A DNA stretch of 45,909 nt, from positions 1 through 45,909 of IMG/VR virus record IMGVR_UViG_3300045968_000312; one strand, 5' to 3'. This DNA comes from a virus. This document shows positions 1 to 7,809 of the stretch, piece by piece. Each line of letters begins with the position of its first letter. The first letter of the stretch is position 1. A model generated the notes under the pieces. The model saw only the letters and a program-made list of their open reading frames with translations. It made no database searches and was not told where the DNA came from. A program made the translations under genes and the position numbers.

Positions 1-224
1 TGCCACCCGTCGACGATCCCCATCGGCGGATCGCTGCCGTCGCCCTTCAGCCAGGTGCAGCAGATCCCTGTGGTGCCGTCAGGCCCGCGGCCCGGCGGCT
101 CGAACCACACTGGCGCCTGCCGGCTGGGACCCTCGCCGGCCAGGCCGGCCAGGCCGCAGGACGACAGGTGCTCGTCGCCGGCGGGAACGCCCCGCCGGCC
201 CGGGAAATACAAAATGAAGTGCAT
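1..224 (-). CDS. N-terminal fragment of the pre-tape-measure protein (runs off left edge)
   Basis: This is the first 74 codons of the gene that is complete at 45110-45880; the rest lies at the other end of the window because the contig is circular. The ATG at 224 follows the stop of the 140-residue gene by three bases. This copy carries Pro where the complete copy has His. It should not be counted as a separate gene. Confidence 0.9.
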   Translation of the reverse strand, partial: MHFILYFPGRRGVPAGDEHLSSCGLAGLAGEGPSRQAPVWFEPPGRGPDGTTGICCTWLKGDGSDPPMGIVDGW

Positions 225-253
225 CGCTCAGGGGGCCCCCACGGAGCCGCCCT
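1..253. repeat. Left copy of terminal direct repeat (circular overlap)
   Basis: These 253 bases match 45657-45909 at 252 positions. The one difference is G at 127 against T at 45783. Genes read continuously across the join, so this is best explained as an assembly overlap of a circular or terminally redundant molecule. The mismatch changes Pro to His in the gene that spans the join. Confidence 0.95.
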
Positions 254-650
254 GCTCGTCCAAGAAGTACAGTTCCCCGCGGCAGATAATCTTGTCCTGC
301 AGATGCGCGGCCTCGCTCACGTCCACGTGGATCAGTTCAAAATAGCGCTGGCCGAAGAGGCTGGCGGTGTCTCCGCGGGCCAGAATGATCGTGCCCGTGG
401 CCAGTGCCGAGCTGCTGCCGCGGCTGACGATCGTGCACGTTGATCCGTTGCTCGCCGTCCCGCCGCTCGACAGATCGAGCACCGGCGTCCCGTCGCGCGT
501 GGCCGCGATCTTGAACCGCACGTGATCGGCGACCGCCATCGCCTCCTGCGTCTTGCCGTCGCTACCGTTGATCCGCGCGCTCCAGGTCAACACCTCGGCC
601 CGCCCGGCGACGACGTCGACTCTCCCGTTATTAAGCGATAACGCTGTCAT
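228..650 (-). CDS. Small structural protein of the tail/fibre module, 140 aa
   Basis: I do not recognise a named family. The protein is rich in beta-prone residues, has no signal peptide or membrane segment, and lies between two structural genes on the same strand, 15 bases after the preceding stop. It reads like the small beta-sandwich proteins attached to fibres or baseplates: an N-terminal stretch resembling an Ig-like strand pattern (VLTWSARI), then a Ser/Thr/Gly-rich centre and the sequence YFELIHVDVS. Membership of the virion is inferred from position alone. The last 26 bases of the gene are repeated at the right end of the window. Confidence 0.7.
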   Translation of the reverse strand: MTALSLNNGRVDVVAGRAEVLTWSARINGSDGKTQEAMAVADHVRFKIAATRDGTPVLDLSSGGTASNGSTCTIVSRGSSSALATGTIILARGDTASLFGQRYFELIHVDVSEAAHLQDKIICRGELYFLDEQGGSVGAP

Positions 651-665
651 GCTTTCAGCCCACCG

Positions 666-1472
666 TTAATTCTTGACCAACCCCACGTGCCCGCCCCGCT
701 CGAGGATGCCGATTTGGCCGCCGCGCGCAAGCAACCCCACGTGCCCGCCCCGCTCGACGAGTCCGCCGGCGGGCCACTGGCCAGGTTCAGCCGGCGCCGA
801 CACCACAGGCCGCAGCACGTGAGCCTCCTCGGGCCGACGCCCGAGCAGTCGCCGCCGCTGGCCAAACGGCTCGGCATCCCAGCCGTTGACCAGCTCCCAG
901 CCGTTGATCAGTGGCACCGTGAGCCGATTCAAGACCAGTGCCGAATCGGGTTTGGCCGGCGCTGGCTGCCTGGCGGGCTTGCCTGTTACCAGTTCCCAGC
1001 CGTTGACCAGGCCGGCCACGGGGATGATCGTTGGCACCACCAGCAGCGTCTCGAGCTGCCGCGGTTTGGCGAGCTGTCGCGGGTATATCGGCTTTTCGTC
1101 CAGCAGGAAATCTGCCGGCAGGATAACCAGACCGCCGACCCTTGACGCGATGATCTGGCGCTGACGGGGCCGCGGCGGGGGAGCCGTAGCCAGCTCGCTG
1201 AATACGACGGCTTGAGCTGGGGCAGCGGGCGCAAACGGCAGGCCGTTTTCGATCATCGGCCGGCGGGTCACGATCCGCCGTGAAAGCTGCTCTTCGATCG
1301 GCAGGCTGTTTGGTGTCGCGGCCAGCGCTGCCATCGATGCCGCCTGTGAGACGATGATCTGGCGACGCCGCTTCGGTGGCGGCGGGCTGGTCACCACTTC
1401 GCCAACGATGAGCTGCTGCTGCGCTGCAGGCGCAAACGGCTCGGTGCTCTGCTTGTAGTAGATCGTGGCCAT
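666..1472 (-). CDS. Repeat-rich basic/proline protein of the structural operon, 268 aa
   Basis: No family recognised. The ATG overlaps the stop of the glycine-rich gene upstream (TGATG), so translation is probably coupled. The N-terminal 150 residues contain two related blocks: a proline run, then RRRQII or RQRQII and a hydrophobic stretch. The C-terminal half carries two NGWEL units and ends in three nine-residue repeats of the form ERGGHVGLL, ARGGQIGIL, ERGGHVGLV. Such short exact repeats suggest a fibrous or adapter protein that varies by recombination between repeats. No transmembrane segment or signal peptide is visible. Function unknown; a tail-fibre accessory or virion surface role is inferred from its place in the operon. 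Confidence 0.7.
   Translation of the reverse strand: MATIYYKQSTEPFAPAAQQQLIVGEVVTSPPPPKRRRQIIVSQAASMAALAATPNSLPIEEQLSRRIVTRRPMIENGLPFAPAAPAQAVVFSELATAPPPRPRQRQIIASRVGGLVILPADFLLDEKPIYPRQLAKPRQLETLLVVPTIIPVAGLVNGWELVTGKPARQPAPAKPDSALVLNRLTVPLINGWELVNGWDAEPFGQRRRLLGRRPEEAHVLRPVVSAPAEPGQWPAGGLVERGGHVGLLARGGQIGILERGGHVGLVKN
678..757 (-). repeat. Tandem 27-bp coding repeats (nine-residue units)
   Basis: The 26-bp sequences at 678-703 and 732-757 are identical and lie 54 bp apart, with a diverged unit between them. They encode the ERGGHVGL repeats. A second repeat family in the same gene, CCCAGCCGTTGAYCAG, occurs at 878-893, 896-911 and 995-1010 and encodes the NGWEL motif. Confidence 0.9.
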
Positions 1473-2419
1473 CAGCTTATGGGTATGAACTTGTTGCCGG
1501 CCGGGGTCATGGTCAGCCCGGTGTTACCGCCGCCTGCTAGCTCACCGTGCGTTAGGTAGCTCAGGACGACGCGGCCCGGCTCGCCGTTCGACCCCGCCCC
1601 GGTCCCGCCGTTACCCGCGGGCGACGCGTAGTGAATCGACCCGGTCCCGGCGGCCGTGGCCCCGCTGGCCTGCGTGCTGGTGGTCTCGGTGACGCCCGAC
1701 ACGTCGTTGCTGCCTCCGCCACCGCCGCCGGCGTTGCGGTTGCCCGAGCCACTCGACCCCTCGCCTCCGCCGCCCCCGTGGTGCCCGGCGCCGCCACCGC
1801 CCCCGCCGCCGTCGGAGTTCGCCGTCGAGCCGCCCGCGCCGCCCTGGTTCGCAGACTCGGCCGCGCCTCCCGCGAGCCCGCCACCAGTCGTGGCGTCCGT
1901 CGTCGCGTTGCCGCCGTCGCCGCCGAACCTTGTGCCGTCTGTGTCACCAGTCTCCCCGTCGCTGGCCGTGCTGCCTCCCGTGCCGCCCGCGCCTCCAGCG
2001 CCAGACTGACCACCCGATCCGCCGACACCCGGCCCGGTACCACCCGTGCCGTTGCTCCCGGTGCCGCCCGTGCTCCCGCCTCCCGCCCCTCCAGCGCCCC
2101 CAGTTCCGCCGCCGCCTGCACCGCCGCCCGCGCCGGCGATGAGCAGGTACGTCGAGCCGTTCTTGACGCAGCTGAACCCGCCGCCGCCCGCGCCCGCGCC
2201 GGTCGTGCCGCCCGTGCCGCCCGCGCCGACTATGACCGTCAGCGACGATATGCTCGTGACGTCCAGGTTGCCCTTGACGTACCCGCCACCGCCGCCGTCC
2301 GGTCCGTTAGTCGCGCCGCCGCCGGCCGCCCAGCACTCTATGGTCAGCGCGCTGCCGGCGAAGTTCTCCGGCTTGTTCCACGTCGTGCCTGTCGTCGCGC
2401 TGGAGTACACGTCTCTCAT
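1472..2419 (-). CDS. Glycine-rich adhesin-like protein, 315 aa
   Basis: The middle 200 residues consist mostly of GG, GGG and GAGG runs broken by Thr, Ser, Ala and Asp. Flanking blocks are ordinary: an N-terminal beta segment (IECWAAGGG) and the C-terminal sequence GRVVLSYLTHG. This matches the known architecture of phage tip adhesins whose glycine-rich motifs pack as polyglycine II helices (as in gp38 of S16-type phages) and of carbohydrate-binding glycine-rich surface proteins. I infer a receptor-binding or tail-tip role. The ATG overlaps the stop of the 556-residue gene (ATGA) and the stop overlaps the next start. Strong G/C asymmetry on this strand produces long shadow frames on the other, which are not genes. 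Confidence 0.75.
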   Translation of the reverse strand: MRDVYSSATTGTTWNKPENFAGSALTIECWAAGGGATNGPDGGGGGYVKGNLDVTSISSLTVIVGAGGTGGTTGAGAGGGGFSCVKNGSTYLLIAGAGGGAGGGGTGGAGGAGGGSTGGTGSNGTGGTGPGVGGSGGQSGAGGAGGTGGSTASDGETGDTDGTRFGGDGGNATTDATTGGGLAGGAAESANQGGAGGSTANSDGGGGGGGAGHHGGGGGEGSSGSGNRNAGGGGGGSNDVSGVTETTSTQASGATAAGTGSIHYASPAGNGGTGAGSNGEPGRVVLSYLTHGELAGGGNTGLTMTPAGNKFIPIS

Positions 2420-4086
2420 ACGATCAGCACGTCGCTCGACTCGAACAACACGACGGGATTAGCGGCCACACTCGCCTCAACGTAGAACTCTGTCCGCCAC
2501 TCCATCTGCTGAAATACCCAGGTATGCTGCTGGTTGAACTGCTTGCCGTCCTGTTCCCTGATGCAGAACGTGGAGCCGGCGAACATCACATCCGCCTTGT
2601 CCATGTAGGAAGAGTCGCCAGTCTGTAAAGCCACCCAGGCGTACATGCCGCCGATTAGGTTGTTCAGCACCGGCGAGCCAGTCAGGTTTAGGCCGGTCTG
2701 CGTCTCCGCCGGGTTGAGTTGGTAGCCCATGCCCATGTTGGCTGCATCCCAGGCGTTGTCCCACAAATAGTCGCAAGCTGTTTGCAGGGCCGGCAGGCAG
2801 CGTGAGTCGCCGGACGTCTCCCAGTCCTCGATCAGCGCGCGGGCCAGCAGGCCGATCATGAACGGCGAGAACTGCACGTCGACGCCGACCCAGTCCTCGT
2901 CCACGAAGAAGTAGTCCAGCATGGCATAGGCCCAGTCGCGGCACTGCGCCAGCCTCGCCGTGCGCGGCGTGAAGCCGGCCTTCGCGGCGTAGGTCAGTCC
3001 GTCGATGTGGTAGGCCAGCTCCCTGATCAGCGCGGGGTCCGACAGGTTGTCCCCGTCCTGCGACCAGACAGGCAAGTTGCAGAGGTCCTCGACCATGTCG
3101 AGGGAGGTCACTTCGGCCCGCACCTGATAGTCGCGGTAGGGGCCGCGCACGAAATACTTGTAGCCGGGGAGGTCGTCATAGGGGACGTAGTAGGCCGCGT
3201 CGAGGACCGTGAGCTGCTGCCAGGCCGCGGTGTTGTACGGCTCGGCCGCGCCCAGGTAGCCGCCGATCTCGTAGAACACCCAGGTGCCGTCGTAGTAGTA
3301 CGACCCGTCGTCGGCCTCGGATATGATGTTCTGCGCCCCGGCGCTGCCGTTGCCGTTGGCCTCCCAGTCAGCGTAGTAGGTGGCGATGTCGGCGACGTAT
3401 GGCGCGACGGCGTTGATCAGCCGCGAGTCGAACAGCACCTCGCACGGCAGGGGCTTGACGCCGGCGGTGCCGGCCGGGTGGACGGCCACGCCGAGCATGA
3501 CGCGGACGGCGGCCCCGGCGAAGGTCCACGAGAAATCGCCGTTGGTGCTGTTCGTGGAGACGTTGAGCGGCCCGAAGTTGAACCCCTCGGTTGTGATCTG
3601 TAGCACTTCCGTCTGGTCCCCGCCCACGCCAGACGGGTCGCCCTCGATGACCGTGATAGCAAAGTCGCCGCTAACGAAATCGACGCTCAATGACGGCGTG
3701 GTGGTGGACGCGCTGGATTCGGAAGCTGGGTCGCCGTAGGTCGCCACGTCCTCTGCACCGTTTAGGCAGAACGCCGCGCCGGCGACCTCGTAGCTGCCGG
3801 CCACCTTCGTGTAGGCAACCTCGACGGTCAGCGTGCCGACAGGTGGGTTCGGCATGTACCAGGCCATCAGGCCGTAGTCCTGCGCGGCGTAGTGGAGCGG
3901 GATCATCAGCTCGCCGTCGACGATGGCCGAGCGCGGGGCGTCGTTGTCGATCGCGGCATGGAAGAACACCAGCAGGACGCGGTTAGATCCGCTGACCTCG
4001 ATGTCCCACGACACGGGCGGGTCGGGGTTGTACGGCCCAGGGTCGGGCGGGACGTAGGTGCTGGTGTGCGCGATCGTGACGGGCAT
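2416..4086 (-). CDS. Large tail-associated protein with beta-sandwich and helical-toroid-like halves, 556 aa
   Basis: The start ATG at 4086 overlaps the upstream stop as TGATG. The longer reading frame upstream lies inside the beta-helix gene and is rejected. Residues 1-210 are beta-rich with a sequence like secreted planctomycete sandwich domains (SNRVLLVFFHAAI). Residues 220-520 are helical with repeated W/Y/D segments (ALIEDWETSGD, ACDYLWDNAWD, YAWVALQTGDSS) resembling alpha/alpha-toroid glycan-active enzymes. I cannot identify catalytic residues. It ends in VLFESSDVLIV, similar to the end of the next gene upstream. A receptor-degrading or receptor-binding tail protein is likely but inferred. 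Confidence 0.7.
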   Translation of the reverse strand: MPVTIAHTSTYVPPDPGPYNPDPPVSWDIEVSGSNRVLLVFFHAAIDNDAPRSAIVDGELMIPLHYAAQDYGLMAWYMPNPPVGTLTVEVAYTKVAGSYEVAGAAFCLNGAEDVATYGDPASESSASTTTPSLSVDFVSGDFAITVIEGDPSGVGGDQTEVLQITTEGFNFGPLNVSTNSTNGDFSWTFAGAAVRVMLGVAVHPAGTAGVKPLPCEVLFDSRLINAVAPYVADIATYYADWEANGNGSAGAQNIISEADDGSYYYDGTWVFYEIGGYLGAAEPYNTAAWQQLTVLDAAYYVPYDDLPGYKYFVRGPYRDYQVRAEVTSLDMVEDLCNLPVWSQDGDNLSDPALIRELAYHIDGLTYAAKAGFTPRTARLAQCRDWAYAMLDYFFVDEDWVGVDVQFSPFMIGLLARALIEDWETSGDSRCLPALQTACDYLWDNAWDAANMGMGYQLNPAETQTGLNLTGSPVLNNLIGGMYAWVALQTGDSSYMDKADVMFAGSTFCIREQDGKQFNQQHTWVFQQMEWRTEFYVEASVAANPVVLFESSDVLIV

Positions 4087-5882
4087 CAGATTACCAGGAT
4101 GTCGGTGGACTGGATCAGTACCGGCGTCGGCGCGTCCTCCGCGGCCTGAAACGCCAACGCCCCGACGGTCACGCCGTCGTGGCCGGCGTTCTGGAGCGTC
4201 GAGCCCGCCGCGCCCGTCACCTTGTGCCCCGCCCGCACCCAGGCCAGCAGCCCGGTCGTGGCATGAGTCGCCGCAGCCGGGTTGGCTATGGCGTAGGCGA
4301 CGCCAGCAGCCGAAGTCTCGGACTGGCCCTTGAACGCCGCCCACTTGGCAAATGTGCGCGTAACATCCACGAACGGGTCAGCGCTGATCGTCCCGTCGTT
4401 GGCTCCGACTTGCGCGTTCGGGTAGTCGTCGTTCAGGGAAATCTTTACGCCGTCGTAGCCGGCGACGCTCCCTTGCGACGTGGACGTGTTGTAGACACAA
4501 GTACCGAGTGACGCATTCCGGAAGTAGTTGTGAGTCGCCAGCGTCACGGCGTCCACGGCAGGCGTGCCCGCGCCGACATCCCTGATCGCGGCGATGTAGT
4601 TGCCGGTAGTCGATCCGTATATCAGGTTAGACCGGCAGGCTGTTAGCTGGCCGGCGTAGCTACTCTCCGTCTCGCTCATCCCGATCAGTCCCTGCTCCGA
4701 TGTGCCGACTATCGTGTTGTGGTTCACGGTGAAGCTGCCGGACGTTACTGCCGTGCAAGCCAGCAGCTTGCCGGCAGCGGCGTTGCTCTTGCCAAGGGAG
4801 ATGTTGCCGGTGAGCGTGCAAGTGCCGGAAGTGACGGGGTACGAAGCGATATCACCGCCGCCGTCGTGAGTATCCGCCTCGAACACCGAGTTCGTGACGC
4901 TGACGTTCGCCGCGCTTGGGTTGATGTAATGGACGTTGGAAGTTGTAAAGAGCGAGAAGAAGTAGCAGCCGGTCGTGGAACCCCACAGGCTCTGGTCCAC
5001 GCAGTCCCAGATGATGTTGCCGGTGAAGTCGCTCGCCGAGTCCCACGAGCTGCTGCCGGCGATGTAGGCGCGCGGGAGGACGTTGTTGCTGAACACCGTC
5101 CCGGCGTTGTAGATCTGCAAAGACACGTAGGCGTCGAAGCCGTTGGTGTCGATCAGCCAGTCCGACGCGGACGCGCCGAACAGCAGGTCGAACTCAGCGC
5201 AGCACGGGAAGCCGGCCACGTCGATGGTGACTGACGTGGCGAACACGTTGCCCTGGAAGGTGAAGTCGTGCTCATTCGTCCCGCGGTTCCTGTAGTTGCT
5301 GTCGGTGAACGTGCAGTTAGTGATCGACACGGGCGACCCGCTCCGCGTCCCTACTCCCCACTGGGTCGTCGTCCCCATGTCCTCGAAGTCGCAGTAGTCA
5401 ACCGTCTGGAACCCGCTGCCCACGAAGTTCGGCAACTCGGTGTGCGTGCCGAGTCCGCCGCTGCTCTTGTCCGTCCGCACCGCGCAGCGGGAGCCTGACG
5501 AGCCGGAGATATAGATCAGGCCGGAGCTGTCTGTGTTCTTGAACTTGTACTGCTGGCCGGAGGGCGGCAGGAACGTGAGCGACGAGCCGGCGTCGAGCTG
5601 CAAGTAGGTGGCGTCGCCGAAGGAAGGCCCGTCGAAGAACAAGTCGCCCTTGATGATCACGTCGATGCCGTCGTCTATCGTGAGCGTCTTGTCGGCGGCA
5701 CCGAACGCGAACGCCGCCGTGCCGTCAGTGCTGGGGCTGCTGCCGAATGTCGTGTTGGCGTCGAAGTTGTTGTTGTGGCTCCCGGTCAGCGTGTCGGTCG
5801 TTCCGAGCGCGGTCGAGCCGTCCAGGTTGGTCCCGGTGACGTTGGAGATCGCGCCGTCTGCGGTAGTTGTGCGTGCTGCCAT
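4086..5882 (-). CDS. Right-handed beta-helix tail protein (tailspike-like), 598 aa
   Basis: The start ATG at 5882 overlaps the preceding stop as TAATG. The protein is made of short N/G/S/T-rich turns alternating with V/I/F triplets (SITNCTFTDSN, FQGNVFATS, SVTNSVFEADT, LTGNISLGKS), the periodic pattern of parallel beta-helix proteins such as pectate-lyase-fold tailspikes. Length and composition fit a trimeric spike or fibre. It probably recognises or cleaves a host surface polysaccharide; no active site is assigned. Its C-terminus, VLIQSTDILVI, is shared in pattern with the next gene downstream, suggesting a common docking or trimerisation tag. Confidence 0.75.
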   Translation of the reverse strand: MAARTTTADGAISNVTGTNLDGSTALGTTDTLTGSHNNNFDANTTFGSSPSTDGTAAFAFGAADKTLTIDDGIDVIIKGDLFFDGPSFGDATYLQLDAGSSLTFLPPSGQQYKFKNTDSSGLIYISGSSGSRCAVRTDKSSGGLGTHTELPNFVGSGFQTVDYCDFEDMGTTTQWGVGTRSGSPVSITNCTFTDSNYRNRGTNEHDFTFQGNVFATSVTIDVAGFPCCAEFDLLFGASASDWLIDTNGFDAYVSLQIYNAGTVFSNNVLPRAYIAGSSSWDSASDFTGNIIWDCVDQSLWGSTTGCYFFSLFTTSNVHYINPSAANVSVTNSVFEADTHDGGGDIASYPVTSGTCTLTGNISLGKSNAAAGKLLACTAVTSGSFTVNHNTIVGTSEQGLIGMSETESSYAGQLTACRSNLIYGSTTGNYIAAIRDVGAGTPAVDAVTLATHNYFRNASLGTCVYNTSTSQGSVAGYDGVKISLNDDYPNAQVGANDGTISADPFVDVTRTFAKWAAFKGQSETSAAGVAYAIANPAAATHATTGLLAWVRAGHKVTGAAGSTLQNAGHDGVTVGALAFQAAEDAPTPVLIQSTDILVI

Positions 5883-6277
5883 TAGTCGGGGTACTTGATG
5901 AGGTTGCCGATCAGGTCGCCGTAGCCGTACTTGCCGAAGCCGGCGTGCATCCGTGGAGAATCTTCCAGGTAGCAGCCGACGACTTCGTAGCGCCCGGTCG
6001 GCGGCTCGATGTCGCAGTCGATGAACGCGCAGCCGGCGTAGCACTTGCCGGTCGTCGGGACCGTCTCGCGGTAGTAGATCGTGCCCCACTCGATGTCGAG
6101 CGTGGGGTCGGGGACGTGCCGCCACTGCCACATCCAGTCCACGACCCACAGCCGGGACGGCAGGTCTGGGCACTTGATGGTCGCGTGGCGCGGAGAAACG
6201 TCGCGGCGCAGCAGCTCGTCCAGCGGAGACCGCTCGACCGCCGGCACATACTCGAGTTGCCTGACTAGCTGCGGCAT
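5882..6277 (-). CDS. Conserved-looking tail module protein, 131 aa
   Basis: No family recognised. The ATG at 6277 overlaps the upstream stop (TGATG); an in-frame GTG lies one codon earlier. The protein is aromatic- and Cys-containing (LWVVDWMWQW, CYAGCAFIDCD, GCYLED) with no membrane segment. It sits directly before the beta-helix gene, with which it is translationally coupled, so an adapter linking the spike to the tail is a reasonable guess and no more. Confidence 0.65.
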   Translation of the reverse strand: MPQLVRQLEYVPAVERSPLDELLRRDVSPRHATIKCPDLPSRLWVVDWMWQWRHVPDPTLDIEWGTIYYRETVPTTGKCYAGCAFIDCDIEPPTGRYEVVGCYLEDSPRMHAGFGKYGYGDLIGNLIKYPD

Positions 6278-6585
6278 CACTTCCCTCTCAGCACGCAGTC
6301 CAGATCAGGCACTGACACCGCCGTCAGGCGCGGGGCCAGGAATAGTCGTCCCGCCTCGACGTTCTCGAGCCGCTGCTCCCACGGCACGCACTCGCCGCAC
6401 CGCGGGTCGCGGCAGATATAGCCACAGCACCGCCCGCAAAATCCGCCCGCCATCTCGCCGCCGAGCGACCTGGTGGGCGCCTCCCATACCCGCTGGCAGT
6501 GGCAGCAGGTGTAGAGATTCAGCTCGATGACCTGGCCGTCGGGCCAGCACTCGATCGAATATCCGTGAGGCGTCAGGAGTGACAT
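6277..6585 (-). CDS. Zinc-binding tail-region protein, 102 aa
   Basis: The ATG at 6585 overlaps the upstream stop (TAATG). Cysteine pairs occur in the order CCHC, then CGRCC, then CRDPRCGEC, followed by VPWEQRLE. I have seen this arrangement (two CxxC knuckles, a third Cys pair, then a PFEKxLE-like helix) in small proteins of siphovirus and Mu-like tail modules that lack a known function. The cysteines probably bind two zinc ions. The N-terminus, MSLLTPHGYSIECWPDGQ, also fits that family. Confidence 0.75.
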   Translation of the reverse strand: MSLLTPHGYSIECWPDGQVIELNLYTCCHCQRVWEAPTRSLGGEMAGGFCGRCCGYICRDPRCGECVPWEQRLENVEAGRLFLAPRLTAVSVPDLDCVLRGK

Positions 6586-6977
6586 TAGTTGAGCCCATCC
6601 GACAGGCAGCAGGTCAGGCCGACGGCGTTCAGGCCCAGCAGGTAGGCGGTCCACACCTGTTGGCTGATGCGCAGCTCTGCCGGCGGCTCGCCGACCACCC
6701 GTTTGATGCGGGCGATGGAGTAGGCGACAGCCGGCTCGCTGAGCGAGCGTTTTTGCCACGACGCATCGGTGCTCACGAGCTGCTGGAAATTCCGCAGCCC
6801 GTCGAACACGGCCACGACGCATGGCCCCACCAGCACGACCTCGTCGTCGCACAAAAACGCGATCGGCCGCTTGGAGAGGGCGCGGCCCGCGGCGGCTTCG
6901 GCTTTCCAATACGGGTCGTATTTTTCCTGGGCCGTATGTTCGGCCAGCAGCCTGTCGCGTTTTTCGAGCAGCGTCAT
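6585..6977 (-). CDS. Tail-region protein, 130 aa
   Basis: No family recognised. The N-terminal 35 residues are charged and helical (LLEKRDRLLAEHTAQEKYDPYWKAEAA). The centre is hydrophobic and beta-prone (IAFLCDDEVVLVGPCVVAVFDG), and the C-terminus is again helical. The stop overlaps the next start as TAATG, so it is coupled to the zinc-binding gene. It is 70 bases downstream of the 150-residue gene. Probably a small virion or assembly protein, by position. Confidence 0.6.
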   Translation of the reverse strand: MTLLEKRDRLLAEHTAQEKYDPYWKAEAAAGRALSKRPIAFLCDDEVVLVGPCVVAVFDGLRNFQQLVSTDASWQKRSLSEPAVAYSIARIKRVVGEPPAELRISQQVWTAYLLGLNAVGLTCCLSDGLN

Positions 6978-7047
6978 GGTTGAAACTCGGGTTGAGTGGG
7001 TGGGCTCATCACGCCGAGCGTGATGGCTACGGACTCAGGACTCCGGA

Positions 7048-7500
7048 CTATTCCCGCCACCGCACGACGGCCGATAACTGCAGTGCTGCGGTGACCGCCG
7101 CCATTTTGGCCGCAATGCCGTTGGACGCCGTCGCCGCGCCGGCCAGTTCGCGGCCGTCCTCGAAGTAAAAGTCTTTCGAGGCCCGCTGGTTGATGTCGGT
7201 GTCGATGAAAAACGTCGAGCCATACGTCGGCTCGGCGGAGTGCGTGATGCCGGCCGTGCAGACGGCGGCCACATCCTGCGGGTCGTCCGGCTTCGGAGTC
7301 GGTGAGCTGCCGGCGGTGCCGGCGGCCGTGGTATTGCCCACCTGCACCTGCACCTGCTGGTCGGTGCTGTTGGGGTTGGTGCGGCAGCCGAATGACAGCT
7401 TGTTGATCAGCGGCCGGATGGCCGTTGAGCCGATGATGTTGGCGGCGGTCTTGAGGGACGTGCCGCTGGCACTGAGGCCCTGGACAGAATAGGTCTTCAT
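7048..7500 (-). CDS. Tail-region structural protein, 150 aa
   Basis: No family recognised. The start ATG at 7500 is 35 bases after the previous stop. N-terminal beta-prone segment (MKTYSVQGLSASGTSLKTAANIIG), a Pro/Thr/Ser linker at about 65-80 (AGSSPTPKPDDPQD), then a helical Ala-rich C-terminus. Six genes of this size lie between the major tail protein candidate and the spike. The pattern suggests virion decoration proteins rather than enzymes. Confidence 0.6.
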   Translation of the reverse strand: MKTYSVQGLSASGTSLKTAANIIGSTAIRPLINKLSFGCRTNPNSTDQQVQVQVGNTTAAGTAGSSPTPKPDDPQDVAAVCTAGITHSAEPTYGSTFFIDTDINQRASKDFYFEDGRELAGAATASNGIAAKMAAVTAALQLSAVVRWRE

Positions 7501-7535
7501 GGTTTTTATCTCACATGTGAAATGGAAAAACTGGC

Positions 7536-7793
7536 TTACGAATCTTCGCCCACCGCGTGCTGCACCGTCGCCAGCAGCTGCCCGATCAGCTTGACCGCGT
7601 TGGCCAGGCCACCCCGCTTTCGCTCGTGGCTGGCCTTGAGCCTGGTGTGTTGATCTTGCAGGGCCGCTAGCTGAGCCTCGGCCACGTGCCGGGCCGCTCT
7701 CTCGTTGGCCGCCTGCTGGTTCACGAGGGCCAGCTCGCGGCGGGTGCCCTCCACGGCCGCGTTCACGGCCTCGGTAAGGGTGACGGTTTCCAT
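7536..7793 (-). CDS. Small coiled-coil protein, 85 aa
   Basis: Almost entirely predicted helix with heptad-like spacing (AVEGTRRELALVNQQAANERAARHVAEAQ and onward, quoted only in part). GGAG lies six bases before the ATG. No membrane segment. Possibly an assembly chaperone or a trimerising component encoded between two structural genes; function unknown. Confidence 0.65.
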   Translation of the reverse strand: METVTLTEAVNAAVEGTRRELALVNQQAANERAARHVAEAQLAALQDQHTRLKASHERKRGGLANAVKLIGQLLATVQHAVGEDS

Positions 7794-7809
7794 GTGTGGC
7801 TCCTCGCTC

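Noticed and set aside
1631-2485. Plus-strand Ala/Arg/Pro-rich frames opposite the glycine-rich gene
   Set aside because: They are complements of GGN codon runs with no ribosome site and unlikely composition.
7511-7520. Perfect palindrome TCACATGTGA upstream of the 150-residue gene
   Set aside because: A CRP site needs TGTGA-N6-TCACA; this is the inside-out arrangement and ten bases can occur by chance.
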